DNA of 6,599 nucleotides. It comes from Desulfovibrio sp. UBA6121. GTDB taxonomy: Bacteria; Desulfobacterota; Desulfovibrionia; Desulfovibrionales; Desulfovibrionaceae. Each line of letters opens with the position of its first letter. The stretch's first letter is position 1. The notes below the pieces were generated by a model. That model did not search any database and was not told the origin of the DNA. It saw nothing but the letters and a program-made list of their open reading frames with translations. A program made the position numbers and the translations under genes. Where the stretch lies: NCBI GenBank assembly GCA_002422505.1, contig DIVX01000054.1, positions 1 through 6,599 on the forward strand. The letters are read 5' to 3'. Positions 1 to 6,176 of the stretch are shown in pieces.

Positions 1-74
1 CGAAGAACCCGCCGCCATGGGGATTCCAAAGGGCTTCAAGCCCTTTGGCGGGGTGCAGGGGGCGGAGCCCCCTG
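1..74. repeat. Intergenic multi-hairpin repeat, copy 1 (left end cut by the window edge)
   Basis: This stretch aligns to 2185-2259 with one single-base gap and about 62 of 74 identical bases. It contains two perfect hairpins. The first pairs CCAAAGGGC (26-34) with GCCCTTTGG (40-48) around a 5-base loop. The second pairs GCAGGGGGC (55-63) with GCCCCCTGC (67-75) around a 3-base loop. The first bases, CGAAG, match the right arm of a third hairpin that is complete in copy 2, so the element probably begins before the window. It lies just past the stop codon of the minus-strand nucleotidase gene, where the hairpins could act as a transcript end or a 3' stabiliser. No T-run follows either hairpin, so I do not call an intrinsic terminator. 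No gene is seen in 1-87. Confidence 0.8.
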
Positions 75-87
75 CTGCCTGCCGGGG

Positions 88-2058
88 CTATGCCGCTGCG
101 GCCCAGCGCGCGCCGGGCAGCGGGCGCAGGGCGGAGTGCTTGTGCCCCGCCGGGGCCTCAGCCGGAACGTCGACGACCACGCGCGGGGCGGCGGGCGGCT
201 CAATGGACCCGCGTTGGCCAAGGGCGCGCAGGTGCTCGGCCAGGGCGTCGTGCTCCAGCAGGCCCGTGTCCACCCGGTTGCGGGCGATGCTTTTGAGGGT
301 CGCCAGGCCGTCGCCCCCGTTGGCCAGGAAGCTGTTGGTGACGAGGCGGTAGGTGGCGGCGGGGCTGAAGGGCGCGCCGTCCGGGGCCAGCAGGGTCAGG
401 GAATCCACGCGGCTGCCCCTGGGGCGCAGGGGGTGGACGCTGTAGGAGAAGCCCGCGCTGTGGACCACCACGAGCTTGCGCGGATCGTTGTTCTCCGGCG
501 GGCGGATGGCCAGACGGAACTCTACGGCGTCTTCAAGGGCGGCCAGCAGTTGCGCGCCGGTTATGTCCATGGCGACCAGGCTGTTGCCGAAGGGCAGCAC
601 GCCCATGACCTGGCCCTGGGTCACCGGTCCGGCCAGCAGATCCCGGCGGATGCCGCCCGCGCTGATGAGGGCGATTTGCGCGCCGGGAACTTTGGCCAGA
701 TAGGCGTCGGCCACCAGGGGGCCGGGGTCGGTGGCGGTGCCGCGCAGCAGATCGGTGCGCACGACGACCCCGAGGGGCGCGTTCTGGTAGGCGGCTATTT
801 GAGCGGCATAGGGCGCGAGCTTGGCCAGCAGAGCCGGGTTTGGCGGTGCGATGCTGGCCGCGCCGCTGGCGAGCACCTGTTCGCGCAGGTGTTTGCCCAG
901 GGCGGAGGCCGGGTCCACGGGCGCGCCCGCGAGGCTGAAGGGCTCGCTGACGAGCAGTTCCGGCGCGTCGCTGTGCTGGCTGATGCGCCCTGCGGCGTCG
1001 AAGGTGATGCTGAGCTGGCCCAGCACCTCGCCCCATTTCCAGGCCTGCACAATGAGCACCGGCGCGCCGTGCGGCCCGGAAACGATGGTGGGGTAGGGGC
1101 CTGTGGGGCTGAGCCCCAGCGCCTTGAGGCCCTTTGGTGCGAGGCCGGACTCTTCGGGGGGCGTGGGGTCCAGCAGGGTGTGGGTGTGCCCGCCCACGAT
1201 GACATCGAGCCCCGGCACGCTGCGCGCCAGTTCCTGGTCCACGTCGTAGCCGTTGTGCGAGAGCAGGATGATCTTGTTTATGCCAGCGGCTTCCAGTTCG
1301 CGCACCAGTGCGCGCAGCACGGGGGCGGGGTCGTTGAAGCGCACGCGGCCCACGTCCGCCGTCACCAGGGGCGTGGCCTGGGTGGTGGAGCCGATGACGG
1401 CCACGGTGTGCTCCCCGCCGGGGGTGGCGAAGCGCCGCAGCACATAGGGGCGCAGGCGACCGGCCAGGGCGGGCTCGGCCGTGGCGTCCACGTTGGAGGC
1501 CAGCACCGGGAAGCGCGCCAGGGCCAGCATGCGGCCAAGCTGCGCCGGGCCCTTGTCGAACTCGTGGTTGCCCAGGCACATGGCGTCCAGGCCCAGGGCG
1601 TTCAGAAAGTCGAACTCCGCCGCGCCTTCGAACACATTGAAATACAAAGTGCCTTGCACCGCATCCCCGGCGTGCAGGGTCAGCACGTTGCCGTGCTTGG
1701 CGCGCAGGGCGTCGAGGCCGGTTTTGAGCCGGGCCATGCCGCCCAGTTTGGCGCGCACGGCGGTGGGCGCGCCGTCCACGTCCAGGGTCAGGTTTTCGTC
1801 CACGGCGTCGAGAGCGGAGTGGGTGTCGTTGACGTGGGCCACGGTGAGGCGGAAGGGCTGTGGGGTTTGCGCCGCGCAGGCCGCCAGCAGCAGGGCGAGG
1901 ACCAGGGCCGCCAGCAGCGCCGCCGGGCGCATGGCGGCACGGACTCTTGTCTCTCTCCCCGCCTCAATCCGCCCTATCCTGCTTACCCCAACCGGCCCTG
2001 TCCGGGCCCTGTCCTGATTTTTCCGCCCGTCTTTTGCGTCTTGCGTGCGCGTATCCAT
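88..2058 (-). CDS. 5'-nucleotidase / 2',3'-cyclic phosphodiesterase family lipoprotein (UshA-like)
   Basis: The product is a two-domain metallophosphoesterase expected to dephosphorylate extracytoplasmic nucleotides. Numbering from the internal Met at 1932 (614 residues), a lipoprotein signal ends in the lipobox LAAC with Cys19. The metallophosphoesterase motifs follow in order: NDTH (35-38), GD (89-90), GNHEFD (121-126), SHNG (225-228) and GGHTHT (247-252). The C-terminal nucleotidase domain covers about 386-575, with GGIRRD near 426-431 and the substrate-pocket motif NSFLANGGDG at 533-542. All expected motifs are present. The start is uncertain. The ATG at 2058 has a strong AAGGAG seven bases upstream and would add 42 hydrophilic residues before the signal peptide, but those codons are unusually A/T-ending. 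The ATG at 1932 gives a textbook lipoprotein N-terminus but has no clear Shine-Dalgarno. I keep the longer form because of the ribosome site. Family assignment is firm; exact substrate is not known. Confidence 0.93.
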   Translation of the reverse strand: MDTRTQDAKDGRKNQDRARTGPVGVSRIGRIEAGRETRVRAAMRPAALLAALVLALLLAACAAQTPQPFRLTVAHVNDTHSALDAVDENLTLDVDGAPTAVRAKLGGMARLKTGLDALRAKHGNVLTLHAGDAVQGTLYFNVFEGAAEFDFLNALGLDAMCLGNHEFDKGPAQLGRMLALARFPVLASNVDATAEPALAGRLRPYVLRRFATPGGEHTVAVIGSTTQATPLVTADVGRVRFNDPAPVLRALVRELEAAGINKIILLSHNGYDVDQELARSVPGLDVIVGGHTHTLLDPTPPEESGLAPKGLKALGLSPTGPYPTIVSGPHGAPVLIVQAWKWGEVLGQLSITFDAAGRISQHSDAPELLVSEPFSLAGAPVDPASALGKHLREQVLASGAASIAPPNPALLAKLAPYAAQIAAYQNAPLGVVVRTDLLRGTATDPGPLVADAYLAKVPGAQIALISAGGIRRDLLAGPVTQGQVMGVLPFGNSLVAMDITGAQLLAALEDAVEFRLAIRPPENNDPRKLVVVHSAGFSYSVHPLRPRGSRVDSLTLLAPDGAPFSPAATYRLVTNSFLANGGDGLATLKSIARNRVDTGLLEHDALAEHLRALGQRGSIEPPAAPRVVVDVPAEAPAGHKHSALRPLPGARWAAAA

Positions 2059-2065
2059 TGTGGTG

Positions 2066-2071
2066 CTCCTT
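2066..2071 (-). promoter_or_regulatory. Shine-Dalgarno AAGGAG that argues for the 2058 start of the nucleotidase gene
   Basis: Read on the minus strand, AAGGAG lies seven bases before the ATG at 2058-2056. The spacing is the same kind as in metY (AAGGAG, 6 bases) and nifU (GGAG, 7 bases). The alternative ATG at 1932 has only a GGAG about 22 bases away. Confidence 0.6.
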
Positions 2072-2099
2072 GGCTCTTGGGTGTCGCCTGGGGGCCTGC

Positions 2100-2127
2100 C
2101 CCATATTCCAGCCATCCACCATGGCAA
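2100..2127 (-). promoter_or_regulatory. Candidate promoter for the 5'-nucleotidase gene
   Basis: On the minus strand, TTGCCA (2127-2122; five of six matches to TTGACA) is followed after 16 bases by TATGGG (2105-2100; matches the TAT of TATAAT). Initiation would fall near 2093 and give a leader of about 35 bases before the ATG at 2058. The -10 box is weak, so this is only a candidate. Confidence 0.3.
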
Positions 2128-2162
2128 AAGCGGGGGCGAAAGAAAAGAGGTCTGCGGCAGGC

Positions 2163-2259
2163 GTTTCGGTTCTGCCTTGCAGACCGAAGCACCTGCCGCC
2201 ACGGGGACTCCAAAGGGAATTATCCCCTTTGACCGGGGTGCAGGGGGCAGCGCCCCCTG
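2163..2259. repeat. Intergenic multi-hairpin repeat, copy 2 (three hairpins)
   Basis: This is the fuller copy of the element also at 1-74, in the same orientation. Hairpin A pairs 2163-2175 with 2179-2190 (TTCGGT and CTGC against GCAG and ACCGAA), with one bulged T at 2171, one G-T pair and a 3-base loop. Hairpin B pairs CAAAGGG (2211-2217) with CCCTTTG (2225-2231). Hairpin C pairs CAGGGGGC (2241-2248) with GCCCCCTG (2252-2259). Similarity to copy 1 stops abruptly after the CCCCCTG that ends hairpin C. It sits between the candidate divergent promoters and outside the expected metY leader. Possible roles are a REP-like mobile or structural repeat, or a transcriptional insulator. No open reading frame with a credible start lies in it. 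Confidence 0.8.
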
Positions 2260-2274
2260 GCGTTCGTCTCCCGC

Positions 2275-2298
2275 CTTCCTTCCTGTCTTCCTTCCTGT
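2275..2298 (+). repeat. Perfect 12-bp tandem duplication in a pyrimidine tract
   Basis: The 12-mer CTTCCTTCCTGT occurs twice head to tail (2275-2286 and 2287-2298), within an almost pure pyrimidine run on the plus strand from about 2274 to 2302. It ends 11 bases before the candidate -35 box of metY. It could be slippage-generated simple sequence or a paired regulator-binding site; the sequence alone does not decide. Confidence 0.75.
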
Positions 2299-2309
2299 CC
2301 CTCCGCCCG

Positions 2310-2338
2310 TTGACAGCCGTACAGCGCGGGACTAATTC
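2310..2338 (+). promoter_or_regulatory. Candidate sigma70-type promoter of the metY-metXW operon
   Basis: A perfect -35 hexamer TTGACA (2310-2315) is followed by a 17-base spacer and TAATTC (2333-2338), which is only a partial -10 match. Initiation would be near 2345, leaving a leader of about 35 bases before the metY ATG. That is too short to hold a SAM riboswitch. The Shine-Dalgarno AAGGAG is at 2369-2374. Confidence 0.5.
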
Positions 2339-2380
2339 CATCAGTTTGGTAGTGTTTGACCTTGCAGCAAGGAGTCGGTC

Positions 2381-3736
2381 ATGAGCGATGAGAAGCAGCA
2401 GCCCGGCCTGGGCACCCTTGCCCTGCATGCGGGCCAGGGCGACGATCCGGCCACGCACGCCTGCGCGGTGCCCATTTACGCCACGGCGTCGTACAATTTT
2501 ACCAGCGCGGAGCACGCGGCGGATCTGTTCGCCTTGAAGGAATTCGGCAACATCTATTCGCGGCTCACCAACCCGACCAACGAGGTGCTGGAGAAGCGTC
2601 TTGCGGCGTTGGACGGCGGCGTGGGGGCCCTGTGCTTCGCCAGCGGGCAGGCGGCCATTTCCGCCGCGTTGCTCACCTTGGCCAGCGCGGGGCAGAACAT
2701 CATCGCCTCGCGCAGTTTGTATGGCGGCACCACCACCTTGTTCACGCAAACCTTCCGCAAATTCGGGGTGGAGGTGCGCTTTTTCGATGCCTCCCAGCCG
2801 GAGCAGGTGGCGGCCCTGGCGGACGGCAACACCCGCTGCGTGTACCTGGAAAGCGTGGGCAACCCCAAAAACGACGTGCCGGACTTTTGCGCCGTGGCCG
2901 AAGCGGCCCATGCGTGCGGCGTGCCGCTGGTGGTGGACAACACCGTGACCACGCCCATGCTGCTGCGCCCCTTGGACCACGGGGCGGACATCGTGGTCTA
3001 TTCCACCACGAAGTTCATCGGCGGGCACGGGGTGCACGTGGGCGGCGCGGTGGTGGATGGCGGGCGCTTTGACTGGGCGGCGGACCCGGTGCGCTGGGCG
3101 GATTTCGCCGCGCCGGACCCGGCGTACCACGGGCTCGTGTTCACCGAGGCCCTGAAGCCCCTGGGCAACCTGGCGTATATTGTCCACATGCGCACGCACT
3201 GGCTGCGCGACACCGGGGCCTGCATGAGCCCCTTTGCCTCGTTTCTGTTTTTGCTGGGGCTTGAGACCTTGCACCTGCGCATGCCGCGCCACTGCGAAAG
3301 CGCCCTGGCCGTGGCCAAATGGCTGCAGGCCCACCCGGCGGTGGCCTGGGTGAATTATCCTGGCCTGCCGGAGCACCCGGACCATGCCAACGCGGCGCGC
3401 TACCTGCCCGCCGGGGCCGGGGCTATTCTGGGCTTCGGCGTCAAGGGCGGCAAGGAATCCGGGCGCATTTTCGTGGGCAGCGTGCGGCTGGCCAAGCATT
3501 TGGCCAACATCGGCGATGCCAAGACCTTGGTGATCCAGCCCGCCACCACCACGCACCAGCAGCTTTCGGAAGAAGAGCAGCGCGCTGCCGGGGTCACGCC
3601 GGAGTTCATCCGGCTGAGCGTGGGCCTGGAGGACGTGGCGGACATTTTGGCCGACCTGGACCAGGCCCTGCGCAAGGCCGTGGATTGCGGCGGAACGTGT
3701 TCTCCGGCGGGCAGCGGAGCAGGGGGAAAGGCGTGA
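2381..3736 (+). CDS. metY: O-acetylhomoserine sulfhydrylase (aminocarboxypropyltransferase), PLP enzyme
   Basis: This is a 451-residue cytosolic PLP enzyme of the Cys/Met metabolism family. The expected reaction is O-acetyl-L-homoserine plus sulfide giving L-homocysteine plus acetate, the last step of direct sulfhydrylation. The cofactor lysine is K211 in YSTTKFIGGHG (207-217). The pyridine-nitrogen aspartate is D186 in VVDNT, 25 residues before the lysine as in cystathionine gamma-synthases. The phosphate-binding YSR is at 59-61, followed by TNPT. The C-terminal stretch with LANIGDAKTLVIQPATTTHQ resembles MetY rather than MetB. Length fits MetY (usually about 420-440) plus a short Gly/Cys-rich tail. 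The ATG at 2381 has AAGGAG six bases upstream. The stop overlaps the start of metXW (GTGA), so the two are probably translationally coupled, and the MetX partner supplies the acetylated substrate. MetB or MetZ activity cannot be excluded from sequence alone. Confidence 0.95.
   Translation: MSDEKQQPGLGTLALHAGQGDDPATHACAVPIYATASYNFTSAEHAADLFALKEFGNIYSRLTNPTNEVLEKRLAALDGGVGALCFASGQAAISAALLTLASAGQNIIASRSLYGGTTTLFTQTFRKFGVEVRFFDASQPEQVAALADGNTRCVYLESVGNPKNDVPDFCAVAEAAHACGVPLVVDNTVTTPMLLRPLDHGADIVVYSTTKFIGGHGVHVGGAVVDGGRFDWAADPVRWADFAAPDPAYHGLVFTEALKPLGNLAYIVHMRTHWLRDTGACMSPFASFLFLLGLETLHLRMPRHCESALAVAKWLQAHPAVAWVNYPGLPEHPDHANAARYLPAGAGAILGFGVKGGKESGRIFVGSVRLAKHLANIGDAKTLVIQPATTTHQQLSEEEQRAAGVTPEFIRLSVGLEDVADILADLDQALRKAVDCGGTCSPAGSGAGGKA
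3721..3726 (+). promoter_or_regulatory. Shine-Dalgarno that selects the GTG start of metXW
   Basis: AGGGGG lies six bases before the GTG at 3733, inside the last codons of metY. The GTG overlaps the metY TGA stop in the sequence GTGA. This is the only start that gives a MetX N-terminus of normal length; upstream codons in the same frame run inside metY. Confidence 0.6.
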
Positions 3737-5580
3737 GCGAGGCGGGATTCGGCGGCAGCGACGCGGCACGAAGCGCGGGCGAGCTGCCCCACGCGCGCAG
3801 CCTGATGTTGCCCGGGCCCCTGGCCCTGCGCCTGGGCGGCGAGCTGCCCGAGGTGCGCGTGTGCTTTGAAACCTACGGCGAGCTGAACGCCGCGGGCGAC
3901 AACGCCGTGTACGTGTGCCACGCCTTGTCCGGCGACTCGCACGTGGCGCGGCATGACGAAAACGACGCGCCGGGCTGGTGGGACATCGCCGTTGGTCCGG
4001 GCAAGGCCCTGGATACGGACCGTTTCTTCGTCATTTGCGCCAACGTGCTGGGCGGCTGCCGGGGCACCACCGGGCCCTGGAGCAGCAACCCGGCCACGGG
4101 CCGCCCCTACGGCGGCGACTTTCCGCGCATCACCATAGCGGACATGGTGGAGGTGCAGAAGCGCCTGCTGGACGAGCTGGGAGTGGGGCGGCTGCACGCG
4201 GTGGTGGGCGGCTCCATGGGCGGCATGATGGCCCTTTCCTGGGCGGTGCTGCACCCGGAGCGCGTGGGCTCGGCCATTCTGCTGGCCACCACGCACTGCC
4301 TGTCCAGCCAGGCTCTGTCCTTTGACATCGTTGGCCGCAACGCCATTTTCAAGGACCCGCATTACAACAACGGGCAGTATTACGATCAGGAGCAGCGCCC
4401 GGACGACGGTCTGGCCATCGCCCGGATGATCGGGCACGTGACCTACCTGTCGGACCGGACCATGTCGCGCAAGTTCGACCCGGACCGGGAGCACCCGCGC
4501 GATGTGGCCTACGCCTACGAGAAGGAATTCAGCGTGGGCTCGTACCTGGCCTACCAGGGCGGGCGCTTTGTGGAGCGGTTCGACGCCAACAGCTACGTCA
4601 GCCTGTCGCTGGCCATGGACCAGTTCAACCTCGGGCGCGACTACGGCAGCCTGGAGGCCGCCCTGGCGCGGGTGACCTGCCCGGTGCTGGTGGTGAGCTT
4701 CCGCACGGACTGGCTGTTCCCGCCCGCGCACAGCCGCCGCATGGTGGACGCGCTGCTGGCCCAGGGCAAGCGCGTAAGCGCCCTTGAGGTGGATAGCGAC
4801 TGCGGCCACGACGCCTTTTTGCTGGAAAACGACCTGCACGTGTACGGCCCGTTGATGGCGGGTTTTTTGAAGCGCGGGCCCGTTTGCGCGGTGGAAAGGC
4901 CCCAAAGCGCGAAGAACGGCGCACAAGCGGGTTCAACGGGACGCGATGCGGGGCCGACCAACGTGCGCAGCATCTTCTTCCAAAGCCGCCTGGACCTGGC
5001 GCGCATTGAGGAGCTGATTCCCACCGGGGCCAGCGTGCTGGACCTGGGCTGCGGCGCGGGGCATTTGCTTGGGCGGCTGCGCTGCCGGGGCAGCGGCGCG
5101 CTTCTGGGGCTGGAGCTCAACCCGCAGGATATTGTGGAATGCGTGGGCCAGGGCCTGTGCGTGGTGCAGCGCGACCTGGACCGGGGCCTGGGCGTTTTTG
5201 CCGACGGCCAGTTCGACGTGGTGGTGCTGAGCCAGACCCTGCAGGCCATGCGTCGGCCCGACCGCGTGCTGACCGAGATGCTGCGCGTGGGCAAGACCGG
5301 CATTGTGAGCTTCCCGAACTTCGCCCACGCCCCGGCCGTGCGCCAACTGGCGGAGAACGGCACCTCCCCGGTGACCGAGGGCCTGCCCTTCCCCTGGTGG
5401 TCCTCGCCGTCCATCCGCTTCTTCAGCATCAAGGACTTCGAGGCCCTGTGCGCAGAGCTGGGCCTGCGCGTGCTTTCGCGCATCGCCATAGATTCCGCCA
5501 CGGGCGAGCAGCCCGGAGAGGACTACAACACCCGCGCGGACATGGCCATTTGCGTGCTGGGCGGCCCGGCCAAAGGCTAG
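3733..5580 (+). CDS. metXW: Fused homoserine O-acetyltransferase (MetX) - methionine biosynthesis protein MetW
   Basis: One uninterrupted 615-residue frame encodes two proteins that are usually separate. Residues 1 to about 381 form an alpha/beta-hydrolase MetX that transfers acetyl from acetyl-CoA to homoserine. Its nucleophile is Ser161 in GGSMGGM, with Asp326 (RTDWLFPP) and His359 (DCGHDAF). The Asp-His spacing of 33 equals that known for the Haemophilus enzyme. Residues about 382-409 are a hydrophilic linker. Residues 410-615 are a full-length MetW with the SAM-binding motif VLDLGCGAG (435-443) and the MetW signature VVLSQTLQAM. Translation starts at GTG 3733, overlapping the metY stop. 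In other proteobacteria metX and metW are commonly adjacent, and MetW is thought to support MetX function. Here the link is covalent. The linker uses more A/T-ending codons than either domain, suggesting former spacer DNA. An in-frame GTG at 4963, with GGGG nine bases before it, could allow a separate MetW product. Acyl-CoA choice (acetyl or succinyl) is inferred from the MetY neighbour. Confidence 0.94.
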   Translation: MSEAGFGGSDAARSAGELPHARSLMLPGPLALRLGGELPEVRVCFETYGELNAAGDNAVYVCHALSGDSHVARHDENDAPGWWDIAVGPGKALDTDRFFVICANVLGGCRGTTGPWSSNPATGRPYGGDFPRITIADMVEVQKRLLDELGVGRLHAVVGGSMGGMMALSWAVLHPERVGSAILLATTHCLSSQALSFDIVGRNAIFKDPHYNNGQYYDQEQRPDDGLAIARMIGHVTYLSDRTMSRKFDPDREHPRDVAYAYEKEFSVGSYLAYQGGRFVERFDANSYVSLSLAMDQFNLGRDYGSLEAALARVTCPVLVVSFRTDWLFPPAHSRRMVDALLAQGKRVSALEVDSDCGHDAFLLENDLHVYGPLMAGFLKRGPVCAVERPQSAKNGAQAGSTGRDAGPTNVRSIFFQSRLDLARIEELIPTGASVLDLGCGAGHLLGRLRCRGSGALLGLELNPQDIVECVGQGLCVVQRDLDRGLGVFADGQFDVVVLSQTLQAMRRPDRVLTEMLRVGKTGIVSFPNFAHAPAVRQLAENGTSPVTEGLPFPWWSSPSIRFFSIKDFEALCAELGLRVLSRIAIDSATGEQPGEDYNTRADMAICVLGGPAKG

Positions 5581-5583
5581 GCT

Positions 5584-5615
5584 GCCGGAAGCCAGGCGGG
5601 CCGGAAGCTAGGCGG
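5584..5615. repeat. 16-bp tandem duplication at the convergent gene ends
   Basis: GCCGGAAGCCAGGCGG (5584-5599) is followed directly by GCCGGAAGCTAGGCGG (5600-5615), with one difference. That difference (C to T at 5609) creates the CTA that is read on the minus strand as the TAG stop of trxC. The 27 bases between the metXW and trxC stops (5581-5607) are largely made of this repeat and show no T-run terminator. Confidence 0.75.
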
Positions 5616-6042
5616 GCTGGGCCAGGCGCGCCTGCACCCAGGCCACAATGTCTTGCGCGGGGCGCGCGCCCATGAGCCGGTCCAGCTCGCGACCATCGCG
5701 GAACAGCACCAGCGTGGGGATGGACTGCACCTGGAAGCGCGCGCCAAGGGCCTGCTCGCGCTCGGTATCCACCTTGCCCAGGCGCACTCCGGGGGCCAGC
5801 AGGGTTGCGGCTTTCTCAAAGGCTGGGGCCATTGTGCGGCAGGGCCCGCACCAGGGCGCCCAGAAATCCACCAGCAGGGGCAGGCCGTCGCGGGTCAGCA
5901 GGCGGTCCAGCAGGGGCCCGTTCAGGTTCAGCACGCCGCCCCCGGCCAGGGGCGCGGCGCATTTGCCGCACACAGCGCTTTGCAGGCGCGTTTCATCGGC
6001 ACGATTGACAGCCATGCAGGAAGGGCAGACGAGGTTTTTCAT
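5608..6042 (-). CDS. trxC: Thioredoxin 2-type protein with N-terminal zinc finger
   Basis: This 144-residue cytosolic protein-disulfide reductase has the TrxC architecture. An N-terminal zinc-binding module has two CxxC pairs (Cys6/Cys9 and Cys25/Cys28). It is followed by a thioredoxin fold with the active site WCGPC (64-68) and the cis-proline loop SIPT (Pro109). All catalytic and zinc cysteines are present, and the length matches E. coli TrxC (139). The chosen start at 6042 begins MKNLVCPSC, as in the family. An in-frame ATG at 6060 would add six residues, but its AGGA directly abuts the start codon. The GAGG two bases before 6042 is also poorly spaced, so the start is moderately certain. 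The gene converges on metXW and diverges from nifU. It probably reduces protein disulfides, perhaps under oxidative stress, as known for TrxC in other bacteria. Confidence 0.93.
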   Translation of the reverse strand: MKNLVCPSCMAVNRADETRLQSAVCGKCAAPLAGGGVLNLNGPLLDRLLTRDGLPLLVDFWAPWCGPCRTMAPAFEKAATLLAPGVRLGKVDTEREQALGARFQVQSIPTLVLFRDGRELDRLMGARPAQDIVAWVQARLAQPA

Positions 6043-6065
6043 AGCCTCAAAGATGCGCATTCCTG

Positions 6066-6103
6066 GCCGGAAGGCAAGCCCCGGCCCGCGCTGTTCTTCC
6101 GGC
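6066..6103 (-). promoter_or_regulatory. Inverted repeat in the expected trxC leader
   Basis: GCCGGAAG (6066-6073) and CTTCCGGC (6096-6103) are perfect 8-base arms around a 22-base loop. In a trxC transcript this hairpin would end about five bases before the ATG at 6060 and about two dozen before the ATG at 6042, so it could affect ribosome access. The arm sequence also occurs in both units of the 5584-5615 duplication. It could be chance in GC-rich DNA. Confidence 0.35.
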
Positions 6104-6176
6104 GGGCCTGCGGGACGTTCGCTGTTTGCCGCGCGTGTGGTTCCGGGCTCGGGTTCGTGCTGGCGTAATTCCGACT

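Noticed and set aside
26..75. Intrinsic terminator for the nucleotidase gene
   Set aside because: The hairpins are strong, but no run of T follows on either strand, so a Rho-independent terminator cannot be called.
136..2232. Long plus-strand open frame opposite the nucleotidase gene
   Set aside because: It is the complement of a gene with complete catalytic motifs. Long antisense frames are expected in GC-rich DNA, and its translation shows no recognisable domain or good ribosome site.
1..2259. CRISPR array or insertion sequence
   Set aside because: The two repeat copies are separated by a whole gene rather than by short spacers. No transposase and no flanking target duplication is visible.
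2339..2380. Possible SAM riboswitch upstream of the methionine operon
   Set aside because: The predicted leader is only about 35 bases and shows none of the conserved helices of SAM riboswitches. The longer upstream structure is the intergenic repeat, which also occurs next to an unrelated gene end.
1964..3769. Minus-strand open frame of about 600 codons across metY and the intergenic region
   Set aside because: It is antisense to a convincing MetY, crosses the repeat and promoter region, and has no protein family features.
3400..4926. Minus-strand open frame of about 500 codons opposite metXW
   Set aside because: Its composition is that of a shadow frame (His, Ala, Val and Gln rich) and it lies opposite conserved MetX catalytic residues.
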